64,000 nucleotides of DNA from a bacterium OL-1 (GTDB taxonomy: Bacteria; Actinomycetota; Coriobacteriia; Coriobacteriales; Atopobiaceae). A program made the translations under genes and the position numbers. The notes beneath the pieces are model-generated. The model saw only the letters and a program-made list of their open reading frames with translations, had not been told where the DNA came from and searched no databases. Position 1 is the stretch's first letter; each line of letters starts with the position of its first letter. The stretch covers positions 430,429 through 494,428 of the forward strand of contig LM994627.1 in the NCBI GenBank assembly GCA_000752675.2, read 5' to 3'. Positions 17,444-25,913 of the stretch are shown piece after piece.

Positions 17444-17475
17444 CTTGGCCGCCCCTCGTGAAGGAAGCGGCCAAG
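17444..17475 (-). terminator. Possible terminator after apt
   Basis: CTTGGCCGC (17444-17452) and GCGGCCAAG (17467-17475) form a 9-bp stem 26-57 bases beyond the apt stop. The following bases on the minus strand are TTGCATT, so the U-run is poor. Confidence 0.5.
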
Positions 17476-17500
17476 AACGTCGTGATGATATACGACTTCC

Positions 17501-18037
17501 CTACTTGACGGGAATGAGCGTGTAGACCTCGCAATCGGGGTACTCCTTGGCAATGACGTCACGGGGATTCAGGAACGTGAGCTCGAGGATGAACGAGAAG
17601 CCCTCGATACGCGCACCGGACTGCTCGACGAGCTTTGCCGTTGCTGCCGCCGTACCACCCGTGGCAACAAGGTCGTCAACAATGAGGACCACGTCGTCGG
17701 GCTTCAGGGCGTCCTTGTGGATCTGCAGCTCGTCGATGCCGTACTCAAGCGAGTAGGACTGGGAGTAGACCTCGCGGGGAAGCTTGCCGGGCTTGCGTGC
17801 CGGGACAAAGCCCGCGCCCAGCTTGTATGCGACGGGAGCGCCAACGAGGAAGCCGCGGGCCTCGGCGCCAACGACCTTGGTGATGCCACGGCCCAGGAAG
17901 TGGTCGGCGATGTCGTCAACGAGGTGCACAAGGCCTTCGGGATCGGCGAACAGCGGCGTGATGTCCTTAAAGATGACCCCCTTCTCCGGGTAGTCGGGGA
18001 TGCTCACGATGCGGCTCTCGTAGTCGAAATCAGACAC
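17501..18037 (-). CDS. apt: Adenine phosphoribosyltransferase
   Basis: A 178-residue enzyme that salvages adenine to AMP using PRPP. The PRPP-binding motif VVLIVDDLVATGGTA spans residues 116-130, and the family motifs IPDYPEKGVIFKDITPL (13-29) and GAEARGFLVG (58-67) are intact. The frame is open further upstream, but the GTG at 18037 has AAAGGA at good spacing and gives the normal N-terminus. It is the last gene of the series pgsA to apt. It may supply AMP from purines taken up by the AzgA-like permease at 9453. Confidence 0.95.
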   Translation of the reverse strand: MSDFDYESRIVSIPDYPEKGVIFKDITPLFADPEGLVHLVDDIADHFLGRGITKVVGAEARGFLVGAPVAYKLGAGFVPARKPGKLPREVYSQSYSLEYGIDELQIHKDALKPDDVVLIVDDLVATGGTAAATAKLVEQSGARIEGFSFILELTFLNPRDVIAKEYPDCEVYTLIPVK

Positions 18038-18092
18038 GTGCAGTTCCTTTCCTCGGTAATTGTTGTAGCTATGGCAGGGAGGGGCCCGTGGG

Positions 18093-18830
18093 CTAGCTCT
18101 CCATGTCCTTGAATGACTGGTGGACAAGTCTGCGGATGAGCTCGGTGCGCACCACGTCTGTAAGGGCGAGCATGCGTGAGAAGGCCTGCTCGAAGCGTTC
18201 GCGCGTCTCGTCCGTGACCTCGGTCTCCACCCCGCCGCCCTTCTTGGCGTAGACCACCAGCGCCTGCTCGAACATGGCAGACTCACGGTTTGCCGAATTC
18301 ACGTACTGGCGCAGGTTCTTGGGGCCAATCCCATAGTGCCGCAGCTCGTCGCAGGTGCGAATGAGGCCAATGTCATGGCCATCCACAAGGTCGCGCCCAT
18401 GGGGAGATCGCTTGAGCGTAATGACACCTGCCTCGGAGAGCTGTCGCACGAAGCTCACGGGGACGCCAGAAACCTCGGGCATGCGGTCGATGGGATGGAA
18501 CTTCTCGACCAGCTCCTCGTCCACGGGGCCTACGAGTGAGGCCTCGACTGCAGATTCTGTGGCAGATGCGGGCGGCTCGCCGGCGTCTTGGCGGTCAAGC
18601 TCGTCCTTGATGACAGAGAGTGGCAGGAACCTATTCTTCTGCAGGTAGAGGATGGTTTCCAGCCGCTTGATATCACGCTGCGAGTAGAGGCGGTATCCCC
18701 CGGGGGTGCGGGACGGGTTGAGAAGTCCCTCGTCCTCGAGGTAGCGGACCTTCGATATGGTGAGGTCGGGATAGAGGCTCTGGAGCCGCTTCACGACCTT
18801 GCCGATGGTTAGGTATCCGGCGTCAGGCAT
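18093..18830 (-). CDS. MerR-family regulator, FtsR-like
   Basis: A 245-residue regulator with an N-terminal MerR helix-turn-helix: LTIGKVVKRL...ISKVRYLEDEGLLNP and GYRLYSQRDIKRLETILYLQ, residues about 7-75. The C-terminal 170 residues lack metal-binding cysteines. MerR proteins of this shape lying directly after a GarA-like FHA gene correspond to FtsR (Rv1828 type) of actinobacteria, an activator of ftsZ in Corynebacterium; this is family knowledge applied by synteny. It starts three bases after the FHA gene stop, so the pair is co-translated. The FtsR identity is likely but not proved. Confidence 0.82.
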   Translation of the reverse strand: MPDAGYLTIGKVVKRLQSLYPDLTISKVRYLEDEGLLNPSRTPGGYRLYSQRDIKRLETILYLQKNRFLPLSVIKDELDRQDAGEPPASATESAVEASLVGPVDEELVEKFHPIDRMPEVSGVPVSFVRQLSEAGVITLKRSPHGRDLVDGHDIGLIRTCDELRHYGIGPKNLRQYVNSANRESAMFEQALVVYAKKGGGVETEVTDETRERFEQAFSRMLALTDVVRTELIRRLVHQSFKDMES

Positions 18831-18833
18831 GGC

Positions 18834-19268
18834 CTAGCCCTCGGCATCGATTCTACGCGGGCGTGCATTGGTGTGGAACACCATGCGGAACGTGCCAATC
18901 TGGATGGTGGAGCCGTCCTTGAGGGAGGCCTTGCTCACAATGGCGCCATCGACCCACGTGCCGTTGAGCGAGCCAAGATCCTCGACCGTGGCCCTCCCCT
19001 GCGGGCAGGCAGAGAGGTCCATCTTTGCATGGTGGCGCGAGACGGTCATGTCGTTCAGGAAGACGCTGTTGCGCGGGTCGCGGCCAAGAGTGATGATGGG
19101 CGCGTCGAGCTCGAACGTCTCACCAATCTGGGGACCCTTGACAATGGTCAGCGTGGGGTGGGCCGGCTTCTCCTGGGCCATGAGGTCTGGAACGGTAGCA
19201 TCTGCAGAGGGCATGCGGAAAATCTCCGTTGCCCCCATGTCGGTGGCGTGGTTGTTGGTGGGCTGCAT
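18834..19268 (-). CDS. GarA-like FHA-domain protein
   Basis: A 144-residue protein with a C-terminal forkhead-associated domain that binds phosphothreonine. Key residues are GR at 62-63, SRHH at 77-80 and NG at 102-103. The N-terminal tail contains GATEIFRM (12-19), which resembles the phosphorylated ETTSVFR motif of mycobacterial GarA (OdhI), the phospho-switch that binds 2-oxoglutarate-metabolising enzymes. That suggests phosphorylation at T14 by a PknB-type kinase and self-binding of the tail; both are inference. The FHA-MerR gene pair is conserved in actinobacteria. The ATG follows GGGGAGA. Confidence 0.85.
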   Translation of the reverse strand: MQPTNNHATDMGATEIFRMPSADATVPDLMAQEKPAHPTLTIVKGPQIGETFELDAPIITLGRDPRNSVFLNDMTVSRHHAKMDLSACPQGRATVEDLGSLNGTWVDGAIVSKASLKDGSTIQIGTFRMVFHTNARPRRIDAEG

Positions 19269-19310
19269 CGATTCTCCCCTCGAGTAAACCTTACTCTCTC
19301 ATGATACCGC

Positions 19311-19688
19311 TTACCTGCAGGCCACGCAGTCCATCTCGACGAGCGCACCAAGAGGAAGGGCAGACACCGCAACCACCGAGCGCGAGGGCGCGGGCTGCGG
19401 GAAGCGCTGTGCAAAGACCTCGTCCATCGTCTCAAAATCCTCGATGCGGGCCAGGTAGACGGTGGTCTGCGCAACATCCGAGAGCGAGCAGCCCACCTCG
19501 GCGAGAATGGCCTCGATGATGTCGATGACGCGCGACGTCTGCGTTGCGACAGAGGCGCCTACGATGGTCTTGCCGTCTGGTCCCACGGGGAGCTGGCCCG
19601 ATGTGTAGACAAACCTTCCAGCCGTCGTGCCCTGCGAGCAGGAGCCGTAGGCATCTGGCGCCTGGGCCGCGTTAATCGCGTACTTCAT
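19311..19688 (-). CDS. ridA: RidA-family enamine/imine deaminase
   Basis: A 125-residue YjgF/YER057c/UK114 protein. RidA hydrolyses reactive enamine and imine intermediates such as 2-aminoacrylate made by PLP enzymes. The key arginine is R103 in PSRSVVAV, with the conserved E118 in LVEMDCVA and the N-terminal YTSGQLPVGPDG segment. Length is typical. It lies ten bases after the GcvT-like gene on the same strand. Whether it acts on 2-aminoacrylate or belongs to another RidA subgroup cannot be settled by eye. Confidence 0.92.
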   Translation of the reverse strand: MKYAINAAQAPDAYGSCSQGTTAGRFVYTSGQLPVGPDGKTIVGASVATQTSRVIDIIEAILAEVGCSLSDVAQTTVYLARIEDFETMDEVFAQRFPQPAPSRSVVAVSALPLGALVEMDCVACR

Positions 19689-19697
19689 CTGACCTCC

Positions 19698-20591
19698 CTA
19701 CCCTTCAAGGATTCCGCGTGCGCCGACAAAGTCATTCCCACGACGAAGAAGCCCCCACGCGCGCAGGTCCTGCTCCGCTATCTCCACCACGTCTGTGGAG
19801 TCGAGCCTCTGCGCCCAGGGGAGTTGCGACCAGGTGCCCAAAACGGCGGTGCGGCCCACGGGCTCGACCCAGGTAAACGAGAGGAGGCTTCGCCACATCA
19901 CGCGTGCGGCTGTCTTTGGGACGAGAAGCACGTAGGCGGGCACGCCCCCGGCAATGTCCACCGGCATGCCCACAAGGAGCGCGGGAATGTGGCCGTCAAG
20001 CGTCACGCTCTCGACGGCACCTCGCGCGGGAAGCGCACGGGCCGCAGAAGGAAGGTAGTCTGCCAGGAGCTCGTTTGCCCGGGCGCCCATGATGAGCAGT
20101 GGCACGAGCATGCCGCTTGCCTCCTCGACGGAGGTTCCCTCATAGGGCGCGTTTCCGTTGCTGCTCACCTGCGAGAGGAACGTGAGCCAACCTGCCACCA
20201 CAGACCCCCTGCGCGTGGGGTCGAGCAGCACGTACTCATGCGTTCCCGTGCGTGCGAGAAGCGCGACCGAGGTTATGGCTCCGTCACCCGTGAGCGCCGG
20301 TTCGAAGGCACACTGGCCAACGCGCAGCTTGCGCGCGCAGAACGCCGCCTCGCAGAGCTCCTGCGGGTGTGCACCAGAGACCAGCCGGTACGTTGCGCCG
20401 GTAAGATCTGAGATCACCGCCCCCTCAAGAGCAAGGTCTAGTGGCTGCTCGCGCGCATACGATGCGGGATAGGCAAGTCCGGTGTCCTCGGCGCGATCAA
20501 AGCTCACACCAAGGGTAAGGTGCTCCTCGTATAGTTCTCCTCGCACCGTTCGGGATGCACGACCGCTTCCCTGCTCACGCTCGTCTGCCAC
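19698..20591 (-). CDS. Predicted GcvT/YgfZ-fold (folate-binding-like) protein, stand-alone
   Basis: A 297-residue protein with no obvious close family, but its course matches aminomethyltransferase (GcvT) proteins. It shows AVISDLTGATYRLVSGAHPQ where GcvT has its 'DxSHxxKxxVxGPDA' segment, then LRVGQCAFEPALTGDGAI, EYVLLDP, a LIMGARANELL stretch where GcvT has 'xGPxA', and GMPVDIAGGVPAYVLLVP near 'RTGYTGEDGFEL'. The glycine-rich catalytic and folate residues are poorly conserved, so it may have lost enzyme activity. The GTG at 20591 is preceded by AGAAGGAGG. It lies between dacA and ridA, and no other glycine-cleavage gene is in the window. Fold assignment is moderate, function unknown. Confidence 0.55.
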   Translation of the reverse strand: MADEREQGSGRASRTVRGELYEEHLTLGVSFDRAEDTGLAYPASYAREQPLDLALEGAVISDLTGATYRLVSGAHPQELCEAAFCARKLRVGQCAFEPALTGDGAITSVALLARTGTHEYVLLDPTRRGSVVAGWLTFLSQVSSNGNAPYEGTSVEEASGMLVPLLIMGARANELLADYLPSAARALPARGAVESVTLDGHIPALLVGMPVDIAGGVPAYVLLVPKTAARVMWRSLLSFTWVEPVGRTAVLGTWSQLPWAQRLDSTDVVEIAEQDLRAWGLLRRGNDFVGARGILEG

Positions 20592-20641
20592 AAGAGCCTC
20601 CTTCTGGTGCCACTCTGTACGAGCACCGTTTGCATTGCCTA

Positions 20642-21790
20642 CTATGCGGCATACCCATAGAGGGGCAGCGTGAACACGTTCACGCGAGGAATGTTGTCCA
20701 AGGTGAGGCAAGCCGTGTAGTGGACGCTTCCCGCCGTCCTGCCATCTTGCGTCCAGGTTGTTGACCCAACGAGCTGCCCGTCTTCAACCAAGAGATTGTG
20801 CTGGAGCATGGTCGTGCTAAAGGAGAGGCTCCCGCCCTGCGGCCACGTGATGGCGGTTTCGTCGTCTGTGGGTGTGACCTCGTAGGTCATGGCGAAGTTG
20901 TCGGCATAGGGCCTCACGCCCACGATCCACGAGCTCTTGGCTACAGGGGTCTGCTTGAAGTTGGCGTATGCCCAGTTGAGAAGCGACACTGTGTCGGTAA
21001 AGCGGCCGGAGCTGGTCTGTGCGCCAAGGACGCAGGTGAAGAGCTCCACACCATTGCGCTGGCAGGCGCCAAGGAAGGCGGCACTGCCCGCAACGTAGCC
21101 GGTCTTGATGCCGCGAATCCCCTTGTAGGTCCCAAGGAGCTCGTCTGTCGAGTAGAACGTCTTCTGCGTCCCGGCCACGCTCACGGTTACCGAGCGCGTG
21201 TGCACGGTGCCGGCGATGAACGGGTACTCCGAGAGGGCCTCCCTGCCCATGAGGGCAAGATCAGAGACGGTGGAGTAGTGCCCGTCCTCGTCCAGACCAT
21301 GCGGGTTCATGAAGTGGGTGTTGGTCATGCCCAGCTCTTGGGCCTTCTCGTTCATGAGCTCGACAAAGGCTTCCTCCGAGCCTGCGACGTTAATTGCAAT
21401 GTTCTCCGCTGCGTCGTTTGCCGAGTAGATGAGCATCACGCGGAGAAGCTCGCGCAGCGTTGGGGTGTCACCCTCCACAAAGCCCGCGGTCTGGGAATCG
21501 GCGCCCAGGTCCGTTGCATGAATCTGGCAGGGAGTGTCAAGGTCAATGCCTGAGTCGAGGGCAACCATGGCAGTCATGACCTTCGTGATGGACGCCATGG
21601 GCATCTGTGTGTCCGCGTTCTTCTCGTAAAGCACGTTACCGGCAGAATCCTCGACGATGGCGCACTGCGCCTCGCTCAGGACGGGGTCGGAGATATCCGT
21701 ATCGTCGGCGCGCGCCACCTGAGGCAGCGCAAGGAGCAGAGCAAGGACAAGAAGCGCCGCCACAGCGGTCTGCTTTCGTTGAGAGGTCAC
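20642..21790 (-). CDS. D-alanyl-D-alanine carboxypeptidase (DacA-type PBP)
   Basis: A 382-residue secreted low-molecular-weight penicillin-binding protein that trims the terminal D-Ala of peptidoglycan stem peptides. The signal peptide ends about VARA-DD (residue 28). The catalytic SxxK is S67-K70 (ASITK), SxN is S123-N125 (YSANDAAEN), and KTG is 229-231 (GIKTGY). A C-terminal beta domain follows. The GTG start overlaps the pgsA stop (GTGA), so the two are coupled. The last residues (FTLPLYGYAA) do not show a clear amphipathic anchor helix. Confidence 0.93.
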   Translation of the reverse strand: MTSQRKQTAVAALLVLALLLALPQVARADDTDISDPVLSEAQCAIVEDSAGNVLYEKNADTQMPMASITKVMTAMVALDSGIDLDTPCQIHATDLGADSQTAGFVEGDTPTLRELLRVMLIYSANDAAENIAINVAGSEEAFVELMNEKAQELGMTNTHFMNPHGLDEDGHYSTVSDLALMGREALSEYPFIAGTVHTRSVTVSVAGTQKTFYSTDELLGTYKGIRGIKTGYVAGSAAFLGACQRNGVELFTCVLGAQTSSGRFTDTVSLLNWAYANFKQTPVAKSSWIVGVRPYADNFAMTYEVTPTDDETAITWPQGGSLSFSTTMLQHNLLVEDGQLVGSTTWTQDGRTAGSVHYTACLTLDNIPRVNVFTLPLYGYAA

Positions 21791-22524
21791 TTGCCCTTCT
21801 CCCCTTCCTGTTCAGAAAGCGCCTCGCGGCGAATCCGAATGCCCTCACGGGTGTAGATGACGGCGGTGGTTATCGAGCACACCAGGCCGGCATAGACAAA
21901 GAAGATGCCAAGAGCGGCAGGCTGTGCGTTGAGGCCGGGGAGCCAGGAAACGTTGGCAAGGCCAAGACCAGGCACAACGGGGGCACCAAGCAGAAGGTCG
22001 CAGAAGCCAAACATGAGAAGTGCCGTGGTGACCTTGCCGATGTAGACCACGTCAACGGGACGACGGCGGTACTTCTGCAGGACGAGGGCGCCAATTCCCA
22101 GGTAGCAGTCTCGGCCTATGACGAGCACCGCGACCCACGCGGGCAGCTCGCCGGTAAGCACGATGGCCAAGACGCCGGTGAAGAGCAGCACGCGGTCCAT
22201 GATGGGGTCCATGACCTTGCCAAGCCAGCTTACGGTTTGGGTTCGGCGGGCTACCTGCCCATCCAGGAAGTCCGTCACGGCCGCGATTGCATAGAAGCAA
22301 AGAGCCAGCACGCGATTGGTTCCCTGAACAAAGAGCACAAGAAAGGCAATCGTGAGCGCAAGGCGGCATGCCGTGATGACGTTAGCAACGGTGAGAATCT
22401 TGAACGAGGGGTTTTCTGGCGTCCCTACCGGCGCGGTGGCGGTACCCGCCCGCTGGGCGGACTCGGCATCTGAGTCGGTCGCGCTCCTGATCTGGGAACC
22501 CAAGTTCTCGAGTGTTCTTGCCAC
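21787..22524 (-). CDS. pgsA: CDP-alcohol phosphatidyltransferase (probable PgsA)
   Basis: A 245-residue integral membrane enzyme with the CDP-OH-P signature DGxxARx8GxxxDxxxD, seen as DGQVARR...GKVMDPIMD around residues 87-109. The likely reaction is CDP-diacylglycerol plus glycerol-3-phosphate to phosphatidylglycerol phosphate, although other CDP-alcohol transferases share the motif. About 45 residues before the first membrane segment form a polar tail that PgsA normally lacks. The GTG at 22524 has AGAAGG eight bases upstream; a TTG seven codons earlier is less likely. gpsA and plsY elsewhere in the window supply the same pathway. Confidence 0.82.
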   Translation of the reverse strand: MARTLENLGSQIRSATDSDAESAQRAGTATAPVGTPENPSFKILTVANVITACRLALTIAFLVLFVQGTNRVLALCFYAIAAVTDFLDGQVARRTQTVSWLGKVMDPIMDRVLLFTGVLAIVLTGELPAWVAVLVIGRDCYLGIGALVLQKYRRRPVDVVYIGKVTTALLMFGFCDLLLGAPVVPGLGLANVSWLPGLNAQPAALGIFFVYAGLVCSITTAVIYTREGIRIRREALSEQEGEKGK

Positions 22525-22553
22525 AGCATTGCCCTTCTGGCGCAATCCAATCC

Positions 22554-22578
22554 GGCAACCCGCACGTGGGCGGTTGCC
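22554..22578. repeat. Short inverted repeat upstream of pgsA
   Basis: GGCAACC (22554-22560) and GGTTGCC (22572-22578) form a 7-bp stem with an 11-base interior, 30 bases before the pgsA start. It may be the terminator of the M20 peptidase transcript or part of the pgsA leader; there is no U-run. Confidence 0.4.
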
Positions 22579-22680
22579 CCCGAAATCCTCATACTACCCC
22601 AAAAGCATGCGCACTCCGCCCTTTGGCCATCGACCCCAAAACCTGACCAGACCCAAATGCCCATGCGCAAATGTGCCTGT

Positions 22681-24075
22681 CTAGAGGACGGTCCTCTCCA
22701 GAAGACGCACCAGCACGCGAATGCCCTGCGCGTACGTGCGGCGAGAAATGCGCTCGTTCACGCCATGGACGCCCGTCGCCTCCTCCTCCGGAGTTGGCCT
22801 AAAGGGGATGACGCGAAGGATAGAGTCGCAGACCGCCTCATAGCGAATGGCATCGGTACCACCGCAGACAAAGGATGGCACCACATCGACGTCAGGGTAG
22901 TAGTGCTCGAGCGCCTCCGACACCTCTGCGTAGCCTGCGCCGCTCGTTGAATCCATCCTTCCCGCAGGCGTGTAGTGAACGGCAGTTGCGGTGACGCCAG
23001 TGCCATCCAGAGCGCCCTCGACCCAGGCAAGCACGTCGTCTGCCGTTGTTCCCGGCAAGAGGCGGTAGTTGATGGTCGCACTTGCGTCGCCCGGCATCAC
23101 GTTTGGCGCGGCAGAGCCACCCTCGAGCATGTCGACGGCCATCGTGGTTACCACAAAGGGATAGAGGCCGCGCCTGGCGGCGGCAAGGGAGGCTATCTTC
23201 TCGGCGTTGGCGTCCACGTCCTGGACGAGCGTGCGAAGTGGCTCCTCGGTGATGTGCGGCGCAAGCGCACGAAAGGTGTCGCGCACGATGGGAGTGAGCT
23301 CGGGCGCCGGTCGCGACTCCACGAGGTGCGAGATGGCCACGCTTAGGCGCTCGAGCGAGGTGCCTCCAAAGGGGTTGGAGGAGTGCCCGCCTTCTCCGTG
23401 AGCGTCCAGCCGCAGGTCAAGGTAGCCCTTCTGCGAGATGCACACATCGGTAAGCACGCGCCCGGGTGCACCCCACAGGGCGCCGTCAAACATGGTTGTC
23501 GTACCTTCGTCGAGGAGCCATTCGGCACGGACGCCGCGCTCCTCAAGGATGGCTGCAAGCTTGGTTGCGCCTGCGCTTGCGGTCTCCTCGTCGGCGCCGA
23601 AGGCGAGGACTACGGTGCGACGCGGACGGTCCCCACGAGCAAGAAGGTACTCAAGCGCCTCGAGCTCCCCCATGAGCATGTCCTTGATGTCGAGCGCTCC
23701 CCTGCCCCAGATGAAGGTCTCGTCAAGATCCCCGGCGAAGGCGTCGTGCAGCCAGTCCTTCTCCGTGCCGGGGACTACCGGAACAACGTCTTGGTGAGCG
23801 AGGAGCAGCGCACAGGGAAGCGAGGGGTCTGTTCCCAGGCAGGTGATGAGAAGGTTTCTCCCCACCTCCTCGAAGGTGGATGCCGCCATGATGTGCGGAA
23901 ACGAGGAGCACACGAGCGCGTGCAGGCGCTCGAAGGGTATGTCCTCGGTCTTCTCGCCATGGTCTATGGTCTTGCAGGAAATCGCGCGCGCAAGACGCTC
24001 GCAGGCCCCGGTGTAGTCGAAGTCTGGGTAGTCTTCCTCGCTTGTGTAATGTGCGTATACATTGATACCGCTCAT
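22681..24075 (-). CDS. M20-family metallopeptidase
   Basis: A 464-residue zinc peptidase of the ArgE/DapE/CPS1 type. Metal and catalytic residues are visible: LLAHQDVVP (H94, D96), WGRGALDIKD (D129) and the Glu pair in GADEETASAG (E163-E164). A dimerisation domain lies between about 230 and 340. The length and the CPS1-like first motif point to a peptidase or acyl-amino-acid hydrolase rather than DapE; the substrate is unknown. AGAAGGGAAACC precedes the ATG at 24075. It is divergent from the DUF1292 gene, with 169 bases between them. Confidence 0.88.
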   Translation of the reverse strand: MSGINVYAHYTSEEDYPDFDYTGACERLARAISCKTIDHGEKTEDIPFERLHALVCSSFPHIMAASTFEEVGRNLLITCLGTDPSLPCALLLAHQDVVPVVPGTEKDWLHDAFAGDLDETFIWGRGALDIKDMLMGELEALEYLLARGDRPRRTVVLAFGADEETASAGATKLAAILEERGVRAEWLLDEGTTTMFDGALWGAPGRVLTDVCISQKGYLDLRLDAHGEGGHSSNPFGGTSLERLSVAISHLVESRPAPELTPIVRDTFRALAPHITEEPLRTLVQDVDANAEKIASLAAARRGLYPFVVTTMAVDMLEGGSAAPNVMPGDASATINYRLLPGTTADDVLAWVEGALDGTGVTATAVHYTPAGRMDSTSGAGYAEVSEALEHYYPDVDVVPSFVCGGTDAIRYEAVCDSILRVIPFRPTPEEEATGVHGVNERISRRTYAQGIRVLVRLLERTVL

Positions 24076-24244
24076 GGTTTCCCTTCTACCGCCCACGGCT
24101 TGTCAAAGTTCTCTTTTCCATGGTAGACGGCGTAATTTGGGCTACTCACCGAGAAGGCGACGCTTTCACGTTCAGGAAACGATTATGCAGATAAACTCAG
24201 TCTATGGGCGCAGGAAACGCCCGGTCCCAAAAGAAGGAGTAGCC

Positions 24245-24586
24245 ATGGCGGAAGACGAGGAGTACTTCGAGGACGCCGAGCTCGACTTTGACGAGCCGGA
24301 GGGAGACGATGACTATGACTTCGGGGACCAAGGTGGCTGGGTCGACGACGACCCCGAGACCATAACTCTCGAATACGATGACGGCACCTCGGAGAAGTGT
24401 GATGTACTGGGGATTTTCCCGTATGACGGCAGGGAGTACATTGCGCTTGCGCCAGAGGGCAACCAGGAGTCGCTCTACCTCTACGGGTACGTCGAGCATG
24501 ATGACGGCACCAACGACATCGTGCCCATCGAGGATGACGCCGAGTTTGACGCCGTGGCCGCAGAGTACCAGTTGCTCATGGAGTAA
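24245..24586 (+). CDS. DUF1292 (YrzB-like) acidic protein
   Basis: A 113-residue very acidic protein. The first 35 residues are mostly Asp, Glu and Tyr. The DUF1292 core follows: ITLEYDDGTSEKCDVLGIFPYDGREYIAL and LYLYGYVEHDDGTNDIVPIEDDAEFDAV. The family is widespread in Firmicutes and related Gram-positives, and its function is unknown. AAGAAGGAG lies at correct spacing before the ATG. It converges on serA across a shared hairpin. Confidence 0.85.
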   Translation: MAEDEEYFEDAELDFDEPEGDDDYDFGDQGGWVDDDPETITLEYDDGTSEKCDVLGIFPYDGREYIALAPEGNQESLYLYGYVEHDDGTNDIVPIEDDAEFDAVAAEYQLLME

Positions 24587-24628
24587 CGCCGTTGGATCGC
24601 GCTCCACGCATAGCGCATTGCAAAGAGA

Positions 24629-24664
24629 AACCGCCCCATTCAGATGCATCTGGATGGGGCGGTT
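24629..24664 (-). terminator. Shared terminator hairpin between DUF1292 gene and serA
   Basis: A near-perfect 36-base inverted repeat (two 18-base arms, one G-T pair) with a GGTTTCTCTTT tail on the minus strand. It should end serA transcription and may also act on the convergent gene. Confidence 0.8.
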
Positions 24665-24692
24665 GCATGACGGGACCTTGCGCGAGGCAGGG

Positions 24693-25859
24693 TTACGCGC
24701 GAATCACACGGATGCGCCGGACGCCCTCGGCCTGAGCGAGGTGATCAATGACGTCCGTTGGCACCTCGCCTGCAATGTCGATGAGCGTGTAGGCCATCGT
24801 GCCGCGGCTCTTGTTTGCCATGTTCTCGATGTTGATGCCGCTGTCGGCCAGGTACTGCGAGAACTTGCCAATCATGCCCTGCACGTTCTGGTGGATGATG
24901 GCCAGGCGCTCGCCGGCGGCAATGGGGCCAAGGTCAACGGCACCAAAGTTCACAGAGTGCGTGATGTTGCCGTTCTCGATGAAGTCACGCAGTTCCTCTG
25001 CGGCCATGACGGCACAGTTCTCCTCCGCCTCGGTGGTGGAGGCACCCAGGTGCGGCAGGACGATCGCGTTCTTCATGTCGGCCGAGATGGGATTGGGGAA
25101 GTCCGTTACGTAGCGGGCAATGTGACCATTGGCAAGGGCGGCGGCCATGGCCTGCTCGTCCACGATGGTGTTGCGGGCAAAGTTGAGCACCACGGCACCG
25201 GGCTTCATCTGCGAGATGAGCTCGGCGTTGATCATGTTCTTGGTAGAGTCCATGGCGGGCACGTGGATGGTGATGTAGTCGCAGTCAGCGACAAGGCGGG
25301 AGAGGTCGTCGGCGTGCTCGATGCGGCGGTCGAGGTTCCACGCAGCGGAGACCGAGAGGTACGGGTCATAGCCCACGGCCTGCATGCCAAAGCGGGTGGC
25401 GGTGTTGGCCACGGCGGCACCAATGGCGCCAAGGCCAATGACGCCCAAGCGCTTGCCAGCAAGCTCGTGGCCGGCAAACTGCTTCTTGGCCTTCTCGGCG
25501 TGCTTGGCGAGATCAGGGTCGTCGGCGTTGTCGCGCACCCACTCGATACCGCCTACGATGTCGCGGCTGGCAAGAAGCAGCCCCGCAAAGACGAGCTCCT
25601 TCACGGCGTTTGCATTGGCACCGGGCGTATTGAAGACAACGATGCCCTCGTCAGCGCAGCGGTCGAGCGGAATGTTGTTCACGCCGGCACCGGCACGTGC
25701 GATGGCGAGAAGGCCCTTGGGGAACTGAGTCTCGTGGAGGCTCGCGCTCCTCACCATGATGGCGTCGGCGTCCTCGAGGGCGTCGGTGAGCTCGTAGTTG
25801 GCCCCAAGGCGGTCGGTGCCTGCCTTGGCGATGTTGTTCATGCAGTGAACCTTGTACAT
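24693..25859 (-). CDS. serA: D-3-phosphoglycerate dehydrogenase
   Basis: A 388-residue NAD-dependent enzyme for the first step of serine synthesis (3-phosphoglycerate to phosphohydroxypyruvate). The Rossmann motif GLGAIGAAVA, the catalytic Arg/Glu regions and the His in HLGASTTEAEENCA are present. The C-terminal 75 residues (HQNVQGMIGKFSQYLADSGINIENM) form an ACT domain likely to bind serine for feedback inhibition. It lacks the extra intervening domain of long SerA forms. The ATG at 25859 follows AAGGAGC. It lies downstream of serC in one operon. Confidence 0.95.
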   Translation of the reverse strand: MYKVHCMNNIAKAGTDRLGANYELTDALEDADAIMVRSASLHETQFPKGLLAIARAGAGVNNIPLDRCADEGIVVFNTPGANANAVKELVFAGLLLASRDIVGGIEWVRDNADDPDLAKHAEKAKKQFAGHELAGKRLGVIGLGAIGAAVANTATRFGMQAVGYDPYLSVSAAWNLDRRIEHADDLSRLVADCDYITIHVPAMDSTKNMINAELISQMKPGAVVLNFARNTIVDEQAMAAALANGHIARYVTDFPNPISADMKNAIVLPHLGASTTEAEENCAVMAAEELRDFIENGNITHSVNFGAVDLGPIAAGERLAIIHQNVQGMIGKFSQYLADSGINIENMANKSRGTMAYTLIDIAGEVPTDVIDHLAQAEGVRRIRVIRA

Positions 25860-25913
25860 GTGGATGGCTCCTTGGGTCTTGTGGAATGGTGGCAAAAGCG
25901 CTGGCGAGATGGT

